Of a stretch of 64,000 nt of DNA, positions 58,998 through 64,000 are shown in pieces. The DNA comes from Actinomycetota bacterium. Its GTDB lineage: Bacteria > Actinomycetota > Actinomycetes > Actinomycetales > Microbacteriaceae. The stretch covers positions 186,001 through 250,000 of the forward strand of contig CANFSP010000002.1 of assembly GCA_947449765.1 (NCBI GenBank), given 5' to 3'. Both the position numbers and the translations under genes were made by a program. Under the pieces are notes generated by a model. That model did no database searches, was not told where the DNA came from, and worked only from the letters and a program-made list of their open reading frames with translations. Each line of letters begins with the position of its first letter. Position 1 is the first letter of the stretch.

Positions 58998-61900
58998 ATC
59001 TGAACGTCAACCTGCTTGCGACCGCCTAGCTGAAGAGATCGAATTTCAATCTGTGTCACCCCGCTGGTCTGGGCATTCAATGACGCACCCGAGGCGGTGC
59101 ACGAACTGGTGACGCCGTCGACAATGGGGACAGTGCGAACCAGAATGTAACGCGAGGAGGTGAATGTGCCGGTCGTCAGGGTCGCCTTCAACGTCCCGCT
59201 TGTTGACGCAACGGAATCACGGGGTCCTTCAATTGTGAGAGCATCGGTGCGGTCGCCAGAGAGGCGAGTCGAACCGTAGGTGGTCTGAGTTGACCCCGCG
59301 TTTCCCGCATCGAAGGTGAGTGTCGGTGTGGCACGTGGCTGACCGAGACCGCTCAATGTTGCAGATCCCGACTCATAAACGCACAGTCTCACCTGTGCAC
59401 TACCCGACGTTCTAAACGCCGGAAGGCTGATGGTGTTGAGTCGTGGGTCAACCCACACCACACCGGGAGTGAGCGTCGAGGAGACCTGGGGAACGAAAAG
59501 GATGGGTGACGTCAGGTTGCTCGTGGGGCTGGCGGAGGTGCTGTCGACCGGCCGGACTGCTCCTAGGGCGACGCCAGCATCCACAGTCCATCGGTAGCAT
59601 CTGCCTGCGGTAAGCGTGGGTGCGTCCGGCCAGGAGGTGATGTTGGTGCTTTCTGTTGTCCAGCTGCTCCCGCATGCTCCATCAGTAAAAGAGGTGTACT
59701 GCCGTTTGGCAACCGCGCTTGTTGTCAGGGAATTCTGACTGACGACGGTGAGCTGAGCGCTGACTGAGGTCGTGTTTGTGGCAAACGGCAGTGCGTACTT
59801 GAGGGTGACGATGCCCGAACCGCCACGGCCCCCGTCACTGCCATTGCCGCCGGCACCGCCGCCACCGCGCCCGGCAAGCCCGACGCCGGGCGTGCCGGTT
59901 GTGCTGGTAGCTCCGCCTCCGGCTCCACCTGATGCAACTTGACTTGACCCGGCTCCTGCGCCGCCGCCGCCGTACCTGCTGTTCAGGCTACGGACCTGCC
60001 AGAGGCCTCCCGTAGTTCCTGCTTGAGAGACCGCCGACGCGCTTGAGTTTTTAGTGCCAGCTCCACCGTTTCCGCCGCTGACCGAAATAGTGCCGCCCGA
60101 GCTCGAGCCGCCAGAGCCGCCGTCGTTACCGATAGAGCCCGACTTGCAGACGCTACCCGTCCAGTTGCATCCGGCGCCACCGCTTCCGCCATTGGCCGTC
60201 AGTGTGACGCTTTGGTTGGTGAGCGTGCTTGCTCCGCCGTTTGAGCCTGATTTCGCTCCGGCTACGGTGTAAGCGCCACCTGCCGCACCGATTCGTCCGG
60301 CTCCGCCCGCGCCAACGACAATCGTTGCGCTACCTGAAACAGCGAACGACGAGTGGACGAGTTGACCGCCTCCGCCTCCGCCACCGCCGGCGTCGCCACC
60401 GCCACCGCCGCCACCGCCGACGAGGGTTGCATCGACAGCGACAACTCCGGTCGGCGGAGTCCACGTGCAACTCGCGTCACCGTTGCCGCTGGGGACCATC
60501 GTCACGGTTCGGTAGGTCGAAGAACTCTCTTGAGTCACTGTTCCGTTTGTGCAGGTTGCATCCAGAGCTGATCCATCGAGACGGTTCGGGTCTGATCCGT
60601 TCATCTGCCAGTTGAGGCGGATGCTGGTGTCCACACCGACAAGCTGAATTGAATCGACTTGGACGTCTTGAGGCGTGCAGCTGTGGGCGACATCAGAGCC
60701 TGAACAGTATTCGACGAGGTAGTAGCTAAGTGAGGAGGTCGCTAGTCGAGTTCCACGCTCAGCTCCATCCGAGGGATTGGCATCGTCCCAGTAGGGGCCG
60801 CCATAGCCTTGGTAGAAGAAGTCTCCCGAGCTGTTCGGTTCCACGTTGGATACCGAGGCACCTTGATAGCCGTACCAGTTGTGAAAGGTTGTCCAGCCGT
60901 TGTAGGGAGGCGTGCTCGCATCGTTGTTGATGACGGACATGTTGATCTCAGCGTTGGATGCCGACGAACTTGCTGAGTAGTCAAGAGGCGTCCAGACACC
61001 GTTTGTGCGGTACCAGTAAGGCGTGTTGGTCGTCCCCGATGCCGCCGATCGGTCAGTGTAGAAAGGCACGGAACCACACCAGTTATCCGGCCCAAGCCAG
61101 CGAAGTGTGCCTTCTTGAGTCACGCAGGTTGACGATACCCCCGTCGGTGCGGTACCCCAGTTCGTGGTGTCCCACGTCCAGGTTTGAGAGTTGGCATTCG
61201 TCACCCCGCCTTGATCCGTGGAGTCGTTTCCCACGTCTGTCATGCCGATCATGGGAGAGCTCGCCGATTTTGCGATGGCGTTGCTCAAGAGGATTTCGTC
61301 CTGATTGCTCGCCGTGATTACCCATCCGTGTCTCTGATTCGACGATGGCACGTTGATGAATTGACCGTCGACGGTGATCGTCTTCGAGCGAGCGTCCCCA
61401 AGCATCTGTCCGATGCGCGTGTACGACGTGGAGGTCACAGAGGAGCTCACTTTGCTCCATCGGTAGTAGTGGCGCTGAGAGAAGGAGTAATAGAGCCCGC
61501 CATAAACGGTGCTCGCATCGATGGTTTCGGGAGCTTCGGAGGGTACTGCGCCCAGTCGAACGAATTTTCCGACTAGGTCTTCGAGTGTCGAGCACGACGC
61601 GCGAACATTCGAGAGTGCACTTTTGACTGCGGACGCTTGGCCGTAGAGGGTAATGGCCGGCGTGCGGTCGTTCATCACCCAGACGGCGGTGCTGGCACCC
61701 GTGAGGGTGACATTTCCCGCCGCTGGCGTCGTGGAGGTACTGCCTTCTGTTGTCCCGTAGACACCGGATGTGGTTGAACTGCTGATGTCGAGCGTGCAGC
61801 CACCAACACCTCGGTAGACGTTTGCGGTATCGGTGCCTGCAGTCGTGAGGGCTACTTCAGCTGAAATGTACTGCGAGGCCGCCCACGTTCCGGGAAGTGA

Positions 61901-63346
61901 GATTTGGTTCGAGAAGTTGAAATCCGTGCTTGTGTTGCTCACCTGGCGCGTATCGGGTAAGGCAACGGATAATGTTGAGCACTCGTCAGCACCCACTGTG
62001 TAGGCAAAAGTGCGCTGGGTTGTTTGAGCAGTCCCCGGTGTGCTGTCGGTGGCGGTGAGAGTGAAGGTGCTCGTCCCGGTTGCCGCTGGGGTACCCGAGA
62101 GGTGACCTGCCGAGGTCAGGGAAAGCCCGGTGGGAAGGCTCCCGGACGTGAGGGCAAAGCTGTACGGGGCAACGCCATCCGACACCACAAAGTCTTGACT
62201 CATCGCCACATTGAGGATGGTGCACTGCTGGCTGGAGGTCACGAACGACGGAGCGGGAAGATCGCGAACCGACGACACGGCCGCGCCCCAGATTTCACCG
62301 TTCATGTAGCTTCCGCCCGTACCCGAGGTGAAACCAAACTTGAACGTTTGCGCCTGAGCGAGGGCCTGGGGAATCTCAAATGTCGACAGGGCGGAGACCC
62401 CGCTCCAGTCGCTAGTGCCGGCAGCGGCCGTGTAGACCTTCACGGTTCCGTTGGTTCGCCCAGAGCTGGTGTCGGTGGTGTCGATCGTGATGCGCACAGC
62501 CGCGCCGGTTGATGCGAACATTCCGGTATTCGCAATGTCGATGCCGATGTTGTTGGAGCCGCTGATTTCGTCTTGTGCCGTAGCGATTCGGCAGTATCCG
62601 TCGGTTCGACTCGCTCCCTGAGGGCCGCGAATGACGAGGCGCTTGTCATCTGATGCGACCGCATTGGTGTCACACCCGTTGCCATCCCACGAGTGCAGTG
62701 GCGCGTCGCCCCAGGCGTCGAAGAGAAGTCCCAACAGGGCGCCGCTGAGCCCGTTATTGGTCGTGCCATTTCGGCATCCGTCACCGTTGAGACGGGGTGC
62801 GTAACCAATCGCGTCACACTTTGCACCCAGCGAGTCGAGGGTGTTTCCTGTGTCGTTGCCATCCTTGATGTAGAAGGCGATTCCGTCCGCGGGATCATTG
62901 GGGCGTCCGAGGTTTTGCCCCGCCACGTGACCTCCGCCACTCATGGCGAGGTTAAAGCTGATGTCGAGTCCCGCGGACGTTGTCTGGGCAACGTCGTAGA
63001 GGGCATAGGCGACTTGTGATCCCTGCTGAGTGACAAGGCGAAGGCGATCAACGTCGGAGTTTGCATCCGGCCCGTCCACCATCGTGGGTGTGGTCGTTCC
63101 GCCAACCACCCAGTGATTGTTCTGCGCTTCAGTAACACCATTCGTCGGCGACGTGAAAACGGGGAGCAGGATGGTGGTTGCTCGAGCTGAGGTTGCCACA
63201 AAGATGAGTCCGCCGGCGGTGAGGCCAGCAATGGCTGTGGCCGCCACAACTTTTCGGTAGGTCTTGTGAGCGAAATACGAGCGCACCCGAGCTACCGTGC
63301 TGAGCGAAAATAGATCTCTCAGCTGAATCGCTTTTAGTAACGCCAC
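58991..63346 (-). CDS. Giant secreted lectin-like, glycine-rich surface protein
   Basis: A 1451-residue exported protein. A long basic N-region and a hydrophobic segment (33-56, ending ATSARA) form the signal peptide. Domains in order: an L-type (legume-like) lectin fold at about 65-360 (VAYALYDVAQTTSAGLDISF, DGIAFYIKDGN, ALLGLLFDAWGD); an Ig-like He_PIG domain at 375-452 (LPTGLSLTSAGHLSGTP); a C-type-lectin-like region at about 620-882 (EPNSSGDFF, YLVEY); a glycine-rich region at about 977-1190; and a C-terminal region of unknown fold. No LPXTG or transmembrane anchor is visible at the C-terminus. Probably an adhesin or matrix protein that binds polysaccharide. Confidence 0.85.
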   Translation of the reverse strand: MALLKAIQLRDLFSLSTVARVRSYFAHKTYRKVVAATAIAGLTAGGLIFVATSARATTILLPVFTSPTNGVTEAQNNHWVVGGTTTPTMVDGPDANSDVDRLRLVTQQGSQVAYALYDVAQTTSAGLDISFNLAMSGGGHVAGQNLGRPNDPADGIAFYIKDGNDTGNTLDSLGAKCDAIGYAPRLNGDGCRNGTTNNGLSGALLGLLFDAWGDAPLHSWDGNGCDTNAVASDDKRLVIRGPQGASRTDGYCRIATAQDEISGSNNIGIDIANTGMFASTGAAVRITIDTTDTSSGRTNGTVKVYTAAAGTSDWSGVSALSTFEIPQALAQAQTFKFGFTSGTGGSYMNGEIWGAAVSSVRDLPAPSFVTSSQQCTILNVAMSQDFVVSDGVAPYSFALTSGSLPTGLSLTSAGHLSGTPAATGTSTFTLTATDSTPGTAQTTQRTFAYTVGADECSTLSVALPDTRQVSNTSTDFNFSNQISLPGTWAASQYISAEVALTTAGTDTANVYRGVGGCTLDISSSTTSGVYGTTEGSTSTTPAAGNVTLTGASTAVWVMNDRTPAITLYGQASAVKSALSNVRASCSTLEDLVGKFVRLGAVPSEAPETIDASTVYGGLYYSFSQRHYYRWSKVSSSVTSTSYTRIGQMLGDARSKTITVDGQFINVPSSNQRHGWVITASNQDEILLSNAIAKSASSPMIGMTDVGNDSTDQGGVTNANSQTWTWDTTNWGTAPTGVSSTCVTQEGTLRWLGPDNWCGSVPFYTDRSAASGTTNTPYWYRTNGVWTPLDYSASSSASNAEINMSVINNDASTPPYNGWTTFHNWYGYQGASVSNVEPNSSGDFFYQGYGGPYWDDANPSDGAERGTRLATSSLSYYLVEYCSGSDVAHSCTPQDVQVDSIQLVGVDTSIRLNWQMNGSDPNRLDGSALDATCTNGTVTQESSSTYRTVTMVPSGNGDASCTWTPPTGVVAVDATLVGGGGGGGGDAGGGGGGGGQLVHSSFAVSGSATIVVGAGGAGRIGAAGGAYTVAGAKSGSNGGASTLTNQSVTLTANGGSGGAGCNWTGSVCKSGSIGNDGGSGGSSSGGTISVSGGNGGAGTKNSSASAVSQAGTTGGLWQVRSLNSRYGGGGAGAGSSQVASGGAGGGATSTTGTPGVGLAGRGGGGAGGNGSDGGRGGSGIVTLKYALPFATNTTSVSAQLTVVSQNSLTTSAVAKRQYTSFTDGACGSSWTTESTNITSWPDAPTLTAGRCYRWTVDAGVALGAVRPVDSTSASPTSNLTSPILFVPQVSSTLTPGVVWVDPRLNTISLPAFRTSGSAQVRLCVYESGSATLSGLGQPRATPTLTFDAGNAGSTQTTYGSTRLSGDRTDALTIEGPRDSVASTSGTLKATLTTGTFTSSRYILVRTVPIVDGVTSSCTASGASLNAQTSGVTQIEIRSLQLGGRKQVDVQIG

Positions 63347-63428
63347 CGTTCGATAGTACTATGGGCTACGCAACTCAATTGAAATCAGTTCGATGGACGC
63401 GCATTCAGTCGCGGTGAGGGAAAACGTT

Positions 63429-63941
63429 ATGGCTCTGGGAGATAAAAGTAGTCCCCTGAGCGACTATTTTTCTCCGGTAAGCGCACGTGATCTCAAGCGT
63501 CGCCGCCGAAATATGCGCATTCTGGTAGGTGTGGCGGCCATCGCCGCGATACCTGCGCTCAACGCCACCTTTGCATCGAGTATCACGTTGAGTAACAGCT
63601 CGTTCGAATTCGGTCAGGGGGCGGCGTCGGCGTCAGTATGTGATTCCTCTATCACTGTTGCTGTAAACAACGTGTTTGACAGCGACCTTAGCTACTTCAA
63701 GGCAACAACCATCACTCTCGGCGATATGAACACAACTGCCGGTGGTTGTCTGGGTAAAACGCTGACAGTTCGTGCGTTTACTGCGGCTGGTGCAGAGCTT
63801 GACCTCAATGACGCGGCGGCGGGAACTTCGCTGACCTATTCTGTGTCCTCGAATTCGGGAACATCAGCAAGTCAAGATCTCACTGTCGCTGCGACCCTAG
63901 ACTCCGCCTCGATTGCCAAAGTGACGATTGAAACGAGTTAG
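63429..63941 (+). CDS. Small secreted protein of unknown function
   Basis: A 170-residue product starting at ATG 63429 (GAGGG upstream). A basic RDLKRRRRNMR is followed by a hydrophobic stretch ILVGVAAIAAIPALNATFA, a signal peptide. The mature protein is Ser/Thr/Ala-rich and beta-like, with two cysteines (in ASVCDSS and GGCLGK) that may form a disulfide. I do not recognise the family. It is divergent from the giant surface protein over an 82-nt gap, so the two may be co-regulated and could interact in the envelope. The remaining 59 nt to the window edge show nothing. Confidence 0.75.
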   Translation: MALGDKSSPLSDYFSPVSARDLKRRRRNMRILVGVAAIAAIPALNATFASSITLSNSSFEFGQGAASASVCDSSITVAVNNVFDSDLSYFKATTITLGDMNTTAGGCLGKTLTVRAFTAAGAELDLNDAAAGTSLTYSVSSNSGTSASQDLTVAATLDSASIAKVTIETS

Positions 63942-64000
63942 ACCAGGTCGCTTAGTTGACAGCAATTTCCCAGAACCACTATCCTTTTAAAAGTCGAACT

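Noticed and set aside
59800-60430. Non-coding GC-rich repeat array
   Set aside because: The CCGCCA-rich tract is the minus-strand coding sequence of the glycine-rich region of the giant surface protein, open throughout.

Overview
The window looks like a chromosomal piece of a free-living, aquatic-type actinobacterium, most likely Microbacteriaceae. The signs are moderately high GC, frequent GTG starts, an actinobacterial-style small SRP RNA, a heliorhodopsin, MgtA/PimB-like glycolipid glycosyltransfer genes and DUF4188/DUF4287/PadR accessory genes. The family assignment is inference. No phage, plasmid, IS element or CRISPR array was seen.

Region 1 (1-27.1 kb) is a large catabolic regulon that looks built for a polyol or sugar-alcohol. 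It holds two simple-sugar ABC importers (one cut by the left edge), a saccharopine-dehydrogenase-like oxidoreductase, an AraM-type glycerol-1-phosphate dehydrogenase, a xylulokinase-like FGGY kinase and a NagD/AraL-type HAD phosphatase. Next come acetoin/2-oxoacid dehydrogenase E1 alpha and beta, a free-standing lipoyl carrier, a class II aldolase, a free-standing E2 catalytic domain and a lipoate ligase. The region ends with two GlpD-like flavoenzymes, an epoxide hydrolase, a PepD-like dipeptidase, a SorC-type regulator and a glycerol-kinase-like enzyme. Palindromes built around TGAATATTCA recur in the major intergenic gaps (4.2, 8.2, 14.8, 16.2 and 23.8 kb) and in none of the other gaps I read. 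They are good candidates for the SorC operator, so the region probably forms one regulon. I infer import, phosphorylation, oxidation to a ketose phosphate, aldol and/or thiamine-dependent cleavage, and an acyl-CoA product. The substrate is not determined.

Region 2 (27.2-47.9 kb) is mostly single housekeeping or accessory genes. They include a lipoprotein with a 9-bp tandem repeat, a DODA-type dioxygenase, a DUF4239 membrane protein, MBL-fold, HNH-like and MoaF-like proteins, an iron alcohol dehydrogenase, a cupin and a lipase. There is a padR - ubiB-like kinase - heliorhodopsin run at 37.3-40.5 kb. Later come epimerases, an M23-like lipoprotein, ArsC, a LON-domain protein and two VOC proteins. 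A MarR/DUF4188 pair lies between 19-bp direct repeats beside a tRNA-Ser.

Region 3 (48-53.4 kb) carries tRNA-Ser(GGA), UDP-glucose dehydrogenase, a GDSL hydrolase, a DedA protein, a family 4 type glycosyltransferase, two DoxX-like membrane proteins and the SRP RNA.

Region 4 (53.4-59 kb) is a flavin monooxygenase - esterase - alcohol dehydrogenase operon with an AraC and a TetR regulator. Region 5 (59-64 kb) has a 1451-residue secreted lectin-like, glycine-rich surface protein divergent from a small secreted protein.
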